This document shows, piece by piece, positions 20,214 to 31,149 of a stretch of DNA of 64,000 bases. Within the stretch, counting starts at the first letter, position 1, and each line of letters opens with the position of its first letter. The notes under the pieces were generated by a model that worked only from the letters and a program-made list of their open reading frames with translations, did not search any database and was not told where the DNA came from. The position numbers and the translations under genes were made by a program. Source of the stretch: Aldrovandia affinis (Eukaryota; Chordata; Actinopteri; Notacanthiformes; Halosauridae); NCBI GenBank assembly GCA_029706075.1, contig JAINUG010000011.1:8685001-8749000 (forward strand), in the 5' to 3' direction.

Positions 20214-20470
20214 TACATCCTAGCATTACACCAATCCAAAACCTTCTGTGAAGTATTAATGTTCCGTTGTAACCCACGAGTTAAGAGATGAATTGTTCCC
20301 TCACGTGGTGAACAGAATAGCTCAGCTCTGCTTACGGCTTGGCCCAGTATTCCACTACAGGATAGTCCATCTGGCAAATGGGTAAAATCTAAATATTCCC
20401 TAATAGCATCAGAGTCACTTGAAGATTTTGTAGTAGTGTTGGTTGTTGGAAGTCTGTTGAAGGCTCCTGC
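20213..20470 (-). CDS. Unrecognised ORF upstream of POLB (TAATG-coupled)
   Basis: An 85-codon open frame without internal stop reads NRLPTTNTTTKSSSDSDAIR, then EYLDFTHLPDGL, GILGQAVSRAELFCSPREG, and ends VLDWCNARM. Its stop overlaps the POLB start by one base (TAATG at 20,211-20,215). It has no own ATG near the 5' end, so it may be a downstream exon of the ATG leader at 20,492-20,513. Excising 20,467-20,491 would join the two in phase, but 25 nt is too short for a vertebrate intron. The first residues are shared with the left repeat (8,592-8,613). I know no family for it. Confidence 0.5.
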   Translation of the reverse strand, partial: AGAFNRLPTTNTTTKSSSDSDAIREYLDFTHLPDGLSCSGILGQAVSRAELFCSPREGTIHLLTRGLQRNINTSQKVLDWCNARM

Positions 20471-20485
20471 TTATTTATTAACAGT

Positions 20486-20513
20486 GCTTACCTTGGTAAA
20501 AGAATGCTTCCAT
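20486..20513 (-). promoter_or_regulatory. Right TIR: short ATG exon and splice donor (inner copy)
   Basis: Minus-strand ATGGAAGCATTCTTTTACC is followed by AAG/GTAAGC, the counterpart of 8,543-8,570. It lies directly upstream of the minus-strand ORF ending at 20,213 and of POLB, so it is well placed as a 5' leader exon for the leftward genes. Confidence 0.6.
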
Positions 20514-20681
20514 GCACACCATTTGGGCAGAACAAATTGTATGAATATTATGTCCAGAGGAGTTAGAGTTATTTCCTCAGGTAATTAACAGGAACGCCAA
20601 CCTTTAAAAAATAGATGAAAATCTGTGTTCACTGCCCTCAGGGTTTTCAGCTTTCTGAACCATTTCTCTAGCTAATTTAAT

Positions 20682-21014
20682 CTAATAATAACACAATACA
20701 TCCCCTTTTAAACATATCTGGGGTAATTTCCTCCAGATCACAGAATACATGCTTTGGGGCTTTTCCACCACCCATACCCATTCCTGGTTTTCCCTCCAAA
20801 GGTCTTCTCTGATTTTGTACCAATCACCCTGAAAATATACAATAAACTTGTCCATCGTGGACAGCTTGACTGTTCCAACTGAATCTAATTTGTAGCCGGC
20901 AATTTGACAGCCATTGTAAAAAGACCCTGAAACAGACTGCCAAGCCCTGCTCCAACAACTCCACAGGCTCTGGCAATAATCTTGTTTTAAACTTAATGAT
21001 TTTTTTCGGTGCAC
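20682..21014 (-). CDS. Open frame inside the right TIR, uncertain
   Basis: A 110-codon frame, part of which (DKFIVYFQGDWYKIREDLW, ENQEWVWVVEKPQSM) corresponds to sequence conserved at the left end (8,870-8,925 and 8,200-8,260). Conservation of the DNA could reflect terminal-repeat homogenisation, not coding. The left copy is not open in the same frame throughout. I do not recognise a domain. Confidence 0.3.
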   Translation of the reverse strand: MHRKKSLSLKQDYCQSLWSCWSRAWQSVSGSFYNGCQIAGYKLDSVGTVKLSTMDKFIVYFQGDWYKIREDLWRENQEWVWVVEKPQSMYSVIWRKLPQICLKGDVLCYY

Positions 21015-21080
21015 CCGGGCATTGTAAAATAGTGAATAGGGCTGATTTTCTCAAATTGAAAGTTGCAAAAGATTAATGTT

Positions 21081-21108
21081 GTTTGCCTGGGTAAAAGGAT
21101 GCTGCCAT
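21081..21108 (-). promoter_or_regulatory. Right TIR: third, decayed copy of the ATG exon
   Basis: Minus-strand ATGGCAGCATCCTTTTACCC then AG/GCAAAC. The donor has GC instead of GT. It belongs to the outer duplicate of the exon block within the right terminal repeat. Confidence 0.5.
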
Positions 21109-22192
21109 TCACACCATTTGGGCAGAACAAGTAATTGTTTCAATATTATGTCCAAAGGACATCAGAGCTATTTCCTCACACTCAGCTTCTCCTCAGGTAA
21201 TTAATAGGAACAGCAACCTTTAAAAATAGATCTGTGAAAAAAAATGTGTTCACCGCCCTCTGGGTTTTCAGTTTCCTGATCCATTTATCTGGCTAAATTG
21301 AACACAGTGCATCCCTGTTTAAACTTCTTTGTATTAAATTAGTTGCTATAATGAAAAAACACTAACTAAAACGTCCTTGCCCCTTCAAGGAAATATTTTG
21401 TAGCTAGCTAGCATAGCAATTTTTAAAGAATCAATGCTATGTATTCACTTGAGAGTCATGTTGCCTTTTCCCAGTGCTTTGCAGATCAATTACAAAAACA
21501 TCATCAGGGCCTTATGTTTCTCATTCTATTAAATTAGTCGCTAGAATGAAAAACATTAACTTCAATGGCCTTGCCCCTCCAAGGAAATCTTTTAAAAAGT
21601 AAAAACGTAGCAATAGACAACACAATTTCATAGCGTTAGTTTAGCGAATCTTATAACATTGTACTGTTCATAAAAGACACATACTTTTAAAACCTTTTTT
21701 AACAAAAAAATAGTTATTTCCTCTTAACTATAGTAGGGTCAGAAACCGGCTTATTTATTCATTTTGAGCACTGCACTGTGGTGTGAACTATGTTACGTGA
21801 GAGAACATTAAAAAAAAAGGAAAATAACATTTACAAAAAAACCTTCCATTTCTTTGCAGATCAATTACAAAAACATCATCAGGGCTTTGCATGTTTTTTG
21901 TTCTATTAAGTTAAGTGCTATAAAAAAATATATATATTTATTCCTCCAGAACACAAAATACGTGCTTTGGGGCTATTCCAAACCCAAACCCATTCCTTAT
22001 TTATATTTGTCGGACGCTCCAATATCTGATTCATTTCACTTTACAGGACAGAATGGAACCATTGTATCTGAATTAATAACTGACGGAAAGGTAGAGATCA
22101 AAGAAAGGGGAAGGTAAAAATGAGATGTCATCAAAGGGGGATACAGGTCAAAGGTCACCATCCATCAAATTGTAAAGTAGTTGCTGCTGGGT

Positions 22193-23460
22193 AATGATGT
22201 ATAATGTTGATGTTTTAAGTGGAATACATAGTTTGTGAATTGCTCTTTAAATAAAGTATCCTTTTATTGTCAAAAGGATAAAAATGACGAATTACAGATT
22301 TGCACATCGGTTAATTCGATTTAAATATTGTCTGTGGTACCATACTTTTCATAATGCTACACACTAAAATGAGCAACAGGCTAAATGTGCTGTGTGTTTT
22401 CATGTTGTAGAGTGAGATGCACTGGAATAGCCTTTTACACTCAGAGGTGCTAAAACAGGGAAGAGAAGTTATTGGAGCAGGGGTAATGTTGTTGCTATGC
22501 TGTTACTATTCTGCTATGTTAATGTGATGTATGTGTGTGTGTGTATGTGTGTGTGTGTAACTTTGTGTGATAGATAGATAGGTTACCTATGTGTATGTTT
22601 ATGGGTATCTGAGTATATGAGACCATGTTTTGTGTGTGTGTGAACCTTTAAGGGAGGGTGGGTGGCATATAGCACAAACAGCAGCAGCAGTGCTTAGCTG
22701 TCCTAAACTTTCATCGCAAGGCATTTCAAAGGCTGGGTTCACCTCCAGAATGAATGGACGATGAATATTGCATGGCCAGAGCAATATTCCCCCAAACACT
22801 CCTACCCCCAATATCACCTGATCCTGTAGCTCAGCTAAAGCACACTTGACAAAATCACTCTGCAAAGTCTAAGTCACAGAGCACATATGAACAGTAAACA
22901 ACAGTGCCTATGAAAGGAGCTGAAGGAGATTTTGAGCGCTGGACAACCCCTCTGCTTTAGATACATTATCGACACTGGGGGGTTCTGGGGGCCTGCTCTG
23001 TGCGTACAGGCACTGCTTGTCTCAGTACACAACACTGTTAACTGAGATTTTGAAGTGAAAAAAGAGAGACAAAGAGAGAGACAGAGATCTGAGTGGCTGT
23101 TCTCCTGAAACGGAAGGACAAAAACAATTGAGGGTGGGGGACACCAGCGGGATTACCCCCACCAACCCTGTGGCCACCCAGGGCAGTAAAAAGGATCGGG
23201 GGTGTTGCTAACTCACCCAGCGAACACCCTAAGGGAAAAGTGTCTGACAGTGGCTACAATTGTGTGGTTTGCACATTCTGTAAATACATGTATAATACAG
23301 ATTGGAGCTCTGAGGTGTAATGATGCACTCCGCTCTTTGGAGTGCAAGAACTATGAATGCCCTGACGTTTACAAAGACCAGACTCACCGTTTGTGATTGT
23401 GAACGCAGTGGATGCCGGATCAAGCATAAATCGGGCTGTAGTTCCCATCAGAGAAGTCAT
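22193..23460. other. No gene recognised; TG and GATA tracts
   Basis: It contains a TG-rich tract at ~22,527-22,560 and a short GATA run at ~22,571. The 88-codon minus-strand frame (22,599-22,865) has no motif I know. Confidence 0.45.
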
Positions 23461-23466
23461 GAGAAA

Positions 23467-23672
23467 ATAAATTATGGGAAAGTGAGGTTTCATGAACCAC
23501 ATAATGGGAGGAGCTACAATGAGCTGTAAATAACTGACTTGTTTGAACCAATCAAAAGATTTTGCTCTCCACATCAGAAAAGAGATGATTGGTTCAAATC
23601 ACTGGGTCACTGATAGCTTATGACAGCTCCACCTGTTTTTGGTTTCATGAAGCCTCATTCTCCCAATACGTG
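23467..23672. mobile_element. Fold-back (MITE-like) palindromic element
   Basis: Two arms of about 80 bases pair imperfectly around a ~30-base loop. The innermost GAACCAATCA (23,550) pairs with TGATTGGTTC (23,590). Outward, GAGGTTTCATGAACCACA pairs with GGTTTCATGAAGCCTC, and AGGAGCTACAATGAGCT with AGCTTATGACAGCTCC. No coding capacity. Confidence 0.7.
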
Positions 23673-23689
23673 GGAATATGTGAAAAAGA

Positions 23690-24420
23690 CTATTTAAGTC
23701 AGCTATATGCTTATATGCATGAAAACCAAAGCCAAAACCCTTGAAAAATTCAATCATAAAAAATGTTTTAAAAAAGGTTCCCATTCAAGACTTCAATCTC
23801 TCAAAAGGCAAACGTCTGTGGGAAAGGCATTGCAAGCAGTTACATCATGGCTATCACCAGGAAGTATGACACATTTAAATAAATAAGCATTTTCTTTGCT
23901 CCCATCACAAATCAAATTCAAGTGATTCAATCATTCAATCAAAGCTAATTGGCACCGGCATGGCTTAGATATTGGGAGGTTGACACTGCAGTCCTACACC
24001 TGATGACCAGCTGAAGGCTGAAGAAATTGGGACTACTGGCAGCTGAAGGCCATTTAGAGGACTATTTAAAGAACTATGTGTCACACTGGGAGGGAGTAGG
24101 TTGGTGTATTGGAGAGTGGTGAGTGTTTTAGAGAAGGTTGTGGGATTGCTATTTGGATTGTTTGAGGACCCCATTTTGTGTATCGACTTTGGACTGTTTG
24201 AGGAACTGGCTTGGAATTAGACTGTGGATTACGGACAAAGGCAGAGATAAGGATTGTGGACTGTGTGTGTTGAATTCCCCCAAATACCCCATACTTTTGT
24301 GTTTTGTCAAGATTACATTGAATGAAATACTCATTGTGTTTGAATACTGCCTCCTCCAGGTTATTCAACTTACCTACGCCCTTTGCAAAGGTCTGTGAGT
24401 GTTGCCCCACCCCAAGGGAC
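23690..24420. other. No coding region; possible retroelement leader
   Basis: AT-rich, then a GT-rich segment with GGACTATTTAAAGAACTATG at ~24,058, which is core-promoter-like and similar in style to the leader at 16,076. No reverse transcriptase or TG...CA ends could be fixed. Confidence 0.3.
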
Positions 24421-24425
24421 ACCAC

Positions 24426-24437
24426 AATACATATATA

Positions 24438-24477
<40 letters not shown>
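24426..24477. repeat. (TA)n microsatellite
   Basis: TATATA run with one TACTGTA interruption near its left edge. Confidence 0.95.
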
Positions 24478-24480
<3 letters not shown>

Positions 24481-24969
24481 ATAATGTATACACAGTACTT
24501 ATTTTATTAAAAATCTCTTATATAGTTAACCTTTTGTAAATACCATATCAAATTAGCATTTGTCCCAGCATCCCACCATCTGTCATTAATTTCCTAATGA
24601 TTCATCAGTACATGTTATAACAACAAGGAATATGATAATAGGAAGTAAATGGAGTTATTGTTCCACATAAGCACAAACAGTAATTGTCATTAACCTTCTC
24701 TTCACCTTCTATTGCCTGTTTGAAATGCCATATGTCCGTATTATGCGTGCATCTGTGCGGCTGTTTAAGGATGTAATTTAGACATTCTATTCGTCAAAGT
24801 CAGTTTTCGTAACTGCATGTCAGGATGATTTCTGAGTCGGCGTGCACTATTCATTATATTGACACCGGAATAAAGATTACAGCAATCAGAAACACACTTC
24901 ATTGTCATTGTCAGAAATGAATGTACTAGTATAAGGTTATATTACTCATTGATCCAGACCATTCAAGTT

Positions 24970-25575
24970 TATTTTCAAGTAATGTTGGGCCGCTGTCAGG
25001 GGTGTTTTCTTCACCATAGAGAGTATTCTCCGGTCATCCACTACAGTGGATCTTCCTCGGTCTACCGGGTCTTTTGACATAATTGAGTTCACCAGTTGTT
25101 TTTTTTCTTTATAATGATGAACCAAACTGTTGACTTGGGCATGCCCAGGGTTTTTGCAATGTTCCTGATTGATTGATTTTCATTTCTGAGCCTTATGACG
25201 GCCAGCTTAATTTGCATCGACACTGCTGTCTTCCTCATGTTTTCACACCCAAACAACAATCTCCAACGGCAATTGCAAAGTCTAGAATCAAGACTAGATA
25301 TCAACAGCTCTCTTCTGCATTCACTAACGACACAAATGATTACACCTGCCTAATGAAACACATCTGTGAAGCCAGTTCAACAAATACTTGTAGTACCTTA
25401 AAATGGGGGGACCATGTACAAAAGTGCTCTCATTTCTAAACGGTTCATCCGATATGGATGAAAATACCCTCACATTAAAGCTGACAGTCTCATTGTCATT
25501 GTATCCTTTCAAACTCATAAGTGCTAGAGTACAGAACCAAAATAACAAAAAATGTGTCACTGTCCAATGAATTAT
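24970..25575 (-). pseudogene. Tc1/mariner relic: transposase N-terminus and 5' terminus
   Basis: The minus-strand frame (25,304-25,089) contains MRKTAVSMQIKLAVIRLRNE, IRNIAKTLGMPKSTV, then NYVKRPGRPRK (after 25,088), the HTH DNA-binding region and AT-hook-like GRPR motif of Tc1 transposases. Upstream, CAGTGACACATTTTTTGTTA (minus strand, ~25,545-25,565) and a GAGGGTATTTTCATCCATAT block match the terminal repeat seen at 62,147-62,300. The catalytic domain is absent. Confidence 0.75.
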
Positions 25576-25579
25576 GATG

Positions 25580-26580
25580 CTCACTGTAAGTAATGATTAC
25601 TCAAGTAATGATTGTAATTGCGTAGCCTATATTGGTTTTAGATTTACTATTCTGTATCCTAAAAATAAACCAAGAAATAATCCCACAGATTGTGAATGTC
25701 CCAAAGATCTTTCCTTCATGCTGATTGAAAGAAAACTAGACGACAGAGATGGGGGCTATGCTACTTTGCCCAGAAAAAAAATCCCTAGCAACAGTAAGTG
25801 ATTAGCCAGGGTTTTAATCATCTTACTTGGCGCCACTCTACATCAAAAGGGGGGAGGGGGTGGAGAGTGAAGAAAAAAAGAATGAAGGACTTTTAAAGTG
25901 GCATAAAACAGTGCTGACTCACAATGATACAAGTTTTCGGGGTAATAGGGTCCTCTGCTAGTTCTAGTTGTGTCCAGTTCGGACGAGAGCCTGCAGGGCC
26001 ACTGGACTGGTGGAGGTTCTTTCTATCCCCCTAAAGCTGTTATAAGAGCTTGGGCAGCACTAACAATGAGGCGTTCATAGGGCGCAAACGCTTAATTGGC
26101 CTGTTGGACCAGAAAGGCAAGCTTGTTTTAGCGATGTCGCTTCCAATACATCCCAGCCCTACAGAATAAGCAGGCAGGCTGTTTCCCATAGCTCTCTTCA
26201 AAGCCATCCGGAGAGCCACCTCGACCGTTCTGTAATCACTTGTGGCATGGGCCATTTGCGATTTGAAAGCCAGCAAGTTACTTTTGAAAACATTAGACAG
26301 CCTAATCCTGACTTTACTTTCCGCAAAAAAGTAACGTAAAAACATTTCACAAGGTATAATTACTTAGTCATCGTTTTTCAAGAAACAAACCTCAAAGTGG
26401 GCCTATGAAAACAGTTTTCTCCTTTTGAACATTGAAAAAACAACTTGAACAGCTACATTGCTTCTAAGATGTTGCCTTTCCATGTGTAATTTCACATTCT
26501 GAATACAAATGGGTGACGGGGAGAAAAGGGACTTGTATACATCACAATATCTGAGGAGCAGCATTAATATGTATGTATGA
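25580..26580. other. No gene recognised
   Basis: The frames at 25,574-25,801 and 26,040-26,345 have no motif I recognise. No structural RNA is evident. Confidence 0.4.
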
Positions 26581-26592
26581 TTTAATACTCCG

Positions 26593-27528
26593 GGGGCCAG
26601 ATTTACTAAGGAAATAGTGAAACACAACAGCAGTTGCTATAATGCAGCTCTTTTGCGGTCACAGATACGTCACTTAATGACCACTTTACTAAGACTATGT
26701 TCTAATTATGCAATCAAAGAAATTAAGTCACAGCTTTGTTGTAGGAGACACCCATAAAAAAGGGTCCAAAGCAATATGGTACGCTTACACGTCCAGATCA
26801 CAATTCTTCAAGAAAGGTCCAGGCTATGCAGCAACCAGGCACAAGTAGCGAGGGAACCACAACAAAAAGAAAACTTATGTTTACAGATAAGGAAATAGAA
26901 GTAATGGAAAATAGAAGTAAATGGCACAACGCCATATTACAACATAGGAATAGGCTTGAACACCAACAGAGAGAAGAAACATTTGACACACAAAAAAACA
27001 AAAAACAAAGCGAACAGTTTAGTTTTGTTATAGTTTGTTTGGTTCCATGAGGTAAATTAGCTAGCAGCTATCTTAGCAACTTGTCCGAAGTACTGAAATT
27101 ATGGAAAATAGCGCGCAAAGCCATAGATGACACAATAAACAAATGAGAAGGGAATGCAGTAACAATATTTTACCACATCAGCAAATGTTAGCTAGGCTAT
27201 ATCAGCGCTAATACTGCCTGCTTTCAGATTTTCTTAAAATCCTCAAGGAAAGAGGAGAGTTGCAATTAAGGCATGCTTCAGTAAATCAGCCTAATCTAAT
27301 TGGCCTAATTTACACAATCTCCACCCTGTTTTAGCATGTTCACTCCAGGTATACATATGCATGAAAAGATTTCACTGTATCTAAAGTAAAGTCGCCAAAT
27401 GAAGTAACCCCAGAAATGACATCCTAATAGCCATTCAACCTATTGCGACCATTTAGTAAATCCGATGTAGATATTGCGACCTTTGCGTGTTTGAAAAGCA
27501 GTCGCAATCCTTTAGTAAATCTGGCCCC
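26593..27528 (+). mobile_element. Harbinger-type deletion derivative
   Basis: The termini are inverted: GGGGCCAGATTTACTAAGG at the left and CCTTTAGTAAATCTGGCCCC at the right. TTTAATACTCC occurs just outside both ends (26,581-26,591; 27,535-27,545). The left interior holds a 74-codon plus-strand frame (26,826-27,050) starting MQQPGTSSEG and containing KRKLMFTDKEIEVM, which resembles the Myb/SANT-like second protein of Harbinger elements. No DDE transposase remains. Confidence 0.65.
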
Positions 27529-27789
27529 GAGTGGTTTAATACTCCACACGAAGCGGCCCTGTGCAAACAAGCCACTTATGATTTATTTGTGGGGCAGTCA
27601 CGCAGAGCGCACTGAAGTGTCAGCTGCAGTTAGGGCACGAGACCGAGCCACAACATTACAACCCCTGATTTTTATTATGAGCTCATAAAATTCGACCCCA
27701 GTTAATCATACCACAAAACACTCATCTCAGAGGGTACTTGTTAGCGATCTCGTAAAAAAATATGGTGCTATTGTGCCACCCACATTGGG

Positions 27790-27790
27790 A

Positions 27791-27833
<43 letters not shown>
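27790..27833. repeat. (CT)n microsatellite
   Basis: Almost pure CT dinucleotides. A shorter CT run recurs at 28,026-28,039. Confidence 0.97.
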
Positions 27834-28039
27834 AATTCAGTTAATTTTTTTTATTTCAATTTGTTTTATTGGCATGACATTTTTTGTTTGTTGCCAAAGC
27901 ATATATATGTAACATAAAGCATAACACAATGTCACATTATAGAATTTGTCCAACAATATAAATAGGAGTAAAGAAAAAAGCAAGTAGAAACAAATATTTA
28001 CTGTGGTAAGAAATAATTAAATACAATCTCTCTCTCTCC

Positions 28040-30710
28040 CCCTATATACGTATGTATGTGTGTGTTTGTGTGTGTGTGGATGTATGCTTGTGGGTGGGTG
28101 AATACTTTTAAATTAGATGAATTTATTAATCAGAGACAGTTATGAATATACATATTTGCTACATGTTTATTATAATTACAATATTGTTGGGGAGATGCAT
28201 TTTGGTGATCCTGCACAGAGAAACAGAATGTGGCCCAGCCTAACCTAAATTGTCATAAACAAGCATGGTGCCATCATTGATAGGTTTATTACGCTGTGAA
28301 TGAAACCAGGGCAGCCAGTGCAGTCCATATTAGACCAGCACACCAAACTCACAAGCCTGTCACACACCACCATTTCAGGGTTCTACCTTTGAGCTGGAAA
28401 TTATGGGTCAGGGAGAAAATAATTATGAATCGCCAGAAACAAGCAGAGATCAACATGGTATGATTGGCCTTTTCACATGGTAGCAATATTCCTTGCCTGA
28501 GCATATTATGTATTTCCAGATAAGCTCAACCAACATCTCCGTATAAACCAAGCTGTTTTCCCCAGGCCCTATTGATGTTTGGTATCACCACAATTCTAAT
28601 CATGAGAGGATCATTTCAGCAGATACCTTGGAATGATATCTTGTGGTAGTAAGTGAACCAAAAAAAGAGGGGTCTGAACCTGGCTTGCGAAGGGCTTTCC
28701 CCCAAATTAAATTAAATTAAATTTATCATGCATGTGCTAAAGAGGGCAGGATTTTGTTACTACCCCTGCATGGCAAAGTACTGGCTACACAAACAAGGTT
28801 ATGGGGTTGTTAGTTTTGTGATTTTAACATGATCTGCTTGAGGGACTGTGTTGATTTCTCAGAAGCATGTGATTGTTTTTCACAGAGAATATAGCTGCTA
28901 ACAAGAATCAGGTTTGCTGTCAGAAAGTAAAATACTGAATTGGCAAAAACTAATGTCCTAAATATCTAAGTGGTTTGGGGGCTGCTATCCAATTGTACTT
29001 CGTGTCTCTGGCATCCCCTCCCCCCATGATTGTGTGGTTTGACTCGATGGTAACATGCTTAGCATGCGGGAAACATAATCATTAGGCCACTCTTGAGCAA
29101 TAAGAGAGATTTCCATGCACACACACACATTTCACAACCATGTCTAATAATATGGTCAGGCTTGGCCTTTATATTCCATTATATGGAATGGAATGAACTA
29201 TGGGTACGTGCTTAAGGTGGTTAAATATAGAGGCATGTTTTCAGCACACTGAACTTCCACATGATGCAAAGTAATGCACACATGAAGTGGTTATATATAA
29301 ATACTCATGTATTTTTTATGTCTGTTCCTACAGTAGGCTGCATGTTTTCTAGGACACACTGTAATACCTGATATAAATATAGGCCAACCTACACACTGTT
29401 TTAAAGTACTTAAATACTTACTATACTATACAAATATAAAAATGATATATATAATATATAACTAAATATATACTATACTATAAAAAAAGCTATAAATGTA
29501 CATAAAATATTTAACAAAATGTATACTATACAATAAAAATACTTTAAAATGATTTGTTTCTATTCAACTGTGGATAGATTGTCAAGAGAGCAAACAGGTA
29601 ACTGTGAGTACCTCAGGTACCAAGTGAGTGGCAGGTGTGTGCATTAATGTGGGGTGTGGTTATGGGGCAGACCTTATAACCCAAATGTAGAAGGATTGAT
29701 TCAAAGGTGGGGCATTACCATTGCACCCTTGAGGAAGGTACTTAATCTGAATTGCTTCAGCAATTATTCAGCCGTATAAATTGATAGTATGTAAATAATA
29801 TAAGTTATGCAACATAATGTGTTACATAGATAATGTAATGTATACATTTAATGAAAGTACAATGTCTCTCTCACAAGTTAGATTTCAGTGTTGAATATGG
29901 TTATATAAGTTTCCATCCAAAATGTCCATCCAACCTATATAAGATAATATTTACACCAAATGCTTTCATTTAATAATGTGAATTCAATTAGTGCATCTCT
30001 GTGGCAGAATCTCACCCATCTCCCTTTGTTATGTAATACGCATAAGTCCTACTTACAAAAGGAGTGGTTTTGTTTTTCTCTAATTAATCAGTGCTTCATG
30101 TTCCTCTACATTCAAATCTGTCACGGGAAACATTTAATCAGTTTGTCAGTGAATTTGCTCTCATGAAAAGACAGCTGCTTCTGTTCACAATGCGCAGTAC
30201 AAATTCACAAACCGTATGCCATTTCTAAATGATCTTTTTTTCTGGTATACAAAAAATGTGGCAATAGTACAAAACAGCTAGCAGAATAGGCTAAAGGTCT
30301 ACTTCAGACTGCTCTACTTGGCAGTCTTTATTTGTCAAGTTAGAAGACCTCTCCCCCCCCTTCACCCATGCACGCGGATCCTAAACTAGTTTTTTTTTGT
30401 GGTGGATTTGGTTACCAGCAATCATCAAACCTACAGAATCGATCACCATCTTCTGACACTAAAAACTAACCTAAAATCTGAATTACTATCATCTTGTTCT
30501 TGACTGTCTGGCACTACTTTATCACTAAGATAGAAGGTGTTATTGCTCTATTAGATCTTTATAGATCTATAAACATAGATATATTTTTATGTTTTGTTTT
30601 ATTATTTGCTATTTTGCAGTATTAAGTGCATGTATTTTTCAATCGTATCTGTGCATACATTTGTATTTGGCTATAAACACTTAATGCATTGCATACATTT
30701 TTCTTTTTTG
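28040..30710. other. No gene recognised, AT-rich
   Basis: AT-rich sequence with stop-dense frames. 27,840-28,020 (TTTTATTGGCATGACATTTT and GTTGCCAAAGCATAT) has the look of a dispersed fish repeat tail, but I cannot assign it. Confidence 0.4.
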
Positions 30711-30712
<2 letters not shown>

Positions 30713-30755
<43 letters not shown>

Positions 30756-30756
30756 T

Positions 30757-30782
<26 letters not shown>
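30713..30782. repeat. (TA)n microsatellite
   Basis: Two TATATA blocks separated by TTCT. Ile/Tyr-rich frames on both strands are by-products. Confidence 0.97.
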
Positions 30783-30789
<7 letters not shown>

Positions 30790-31005
30790 GTAGGTAAGTA
30801 CATTTCCCTTAAGGGTACAGTTCAGTACTACCCATGTTGTCATATGTTGTATGTTTATATTATGTGTTTAATGAATCTGGGTGTTTACAAGGTTTGTGAT
30901 GACCTTGTAAACCACTCTGGAACAGGGTGTAGGGCACCCTCTAGGGGCACTATTCAACAGTTTTCATTGGTTTCATCATTTTCTTCACTCTACATCTAGG
31001 GCTAA

Positions 31006-31133
31006 GAAGGTCACATGCCCAGCAAACTCACCTTACTTATAGCCAATAACCTGAACATGTATACAAAAGAATGTGCTTTTCCACATTTGGGTTATTGGCT
31101 ACAAGTATGGTGAGTTTTGTGGGCATGCGTCCT
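31006..31133. repeat. Hairpin element with ~50-bp arms
   Basis: GGTCACATGCCCAGCAAACT with CACCTTACTTATAGCCAATA on the left pairs with GGTTATTGGCTACAAGTATG and GTGAGTTTTGTGGGCATGCG on the right, leaving about 25 bases of loop. Arms are about 85% complementary. It could be a MITE remnant. Confidence 0.75.
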
Positions 31134-31149
31134 TATTAAAGTCGATCTA

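Larger units (their letters stand above)
7987..22192. mobile_element. Decayed Maverick/Polinton (adintovirus-like) element
   Basis: A 14.2-kb unit bounded by long terminal inverted repeats. It contains relics of the full Polinton set: rve integrase with chromodomain-like tail, two capsid-type proteins, adenain-like protease, FtsK/HerA-type packaging ATPase and protein-primed family B polymerase, plus small core-like proteins. Plus-strand genes start from the left repeat and minus-strand genes from the right repeat, meeting near 12.7-13.0 kb. Neighbouring genes overlap by a few bases, as in viruses. All genes carry stops, frameshifts or insertions, so the copy is inactive. The outer boundary is where the repeats stop aligning. 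A clean 6-bp target duplication is not visible (left flank GGGATG, right flank AATGAT). Confidence 0.9.
20480..22192 (-). repeat. Polinton right terminal inverted repeat, internally expanded
   Basis: This is the reverse complement of the left repeat but about 1.7 kb rather than 0.94 kb, because internal blocks are duplicated. A block containing GATCAATTACAAAAACATCA occurs at ~21,483 and ~21,860. A related block with TTCCTTGAAGGGGCAAGG (minus strand) lies at ~21,380-21,400 and ~21,570-21,595. The block ending in the short ATG exon occurs at both 20,490-20,705 and 21,085-21,320. Confidence 0.8.

Noticed and set aside
7981..22198. Clean 6-bp target duplication for the Polinton
   Set aside because: The flanks GGGATG and AATGAT share only ATG-like similarity. 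The exact ends are blurred, so I do not claim a duplication.
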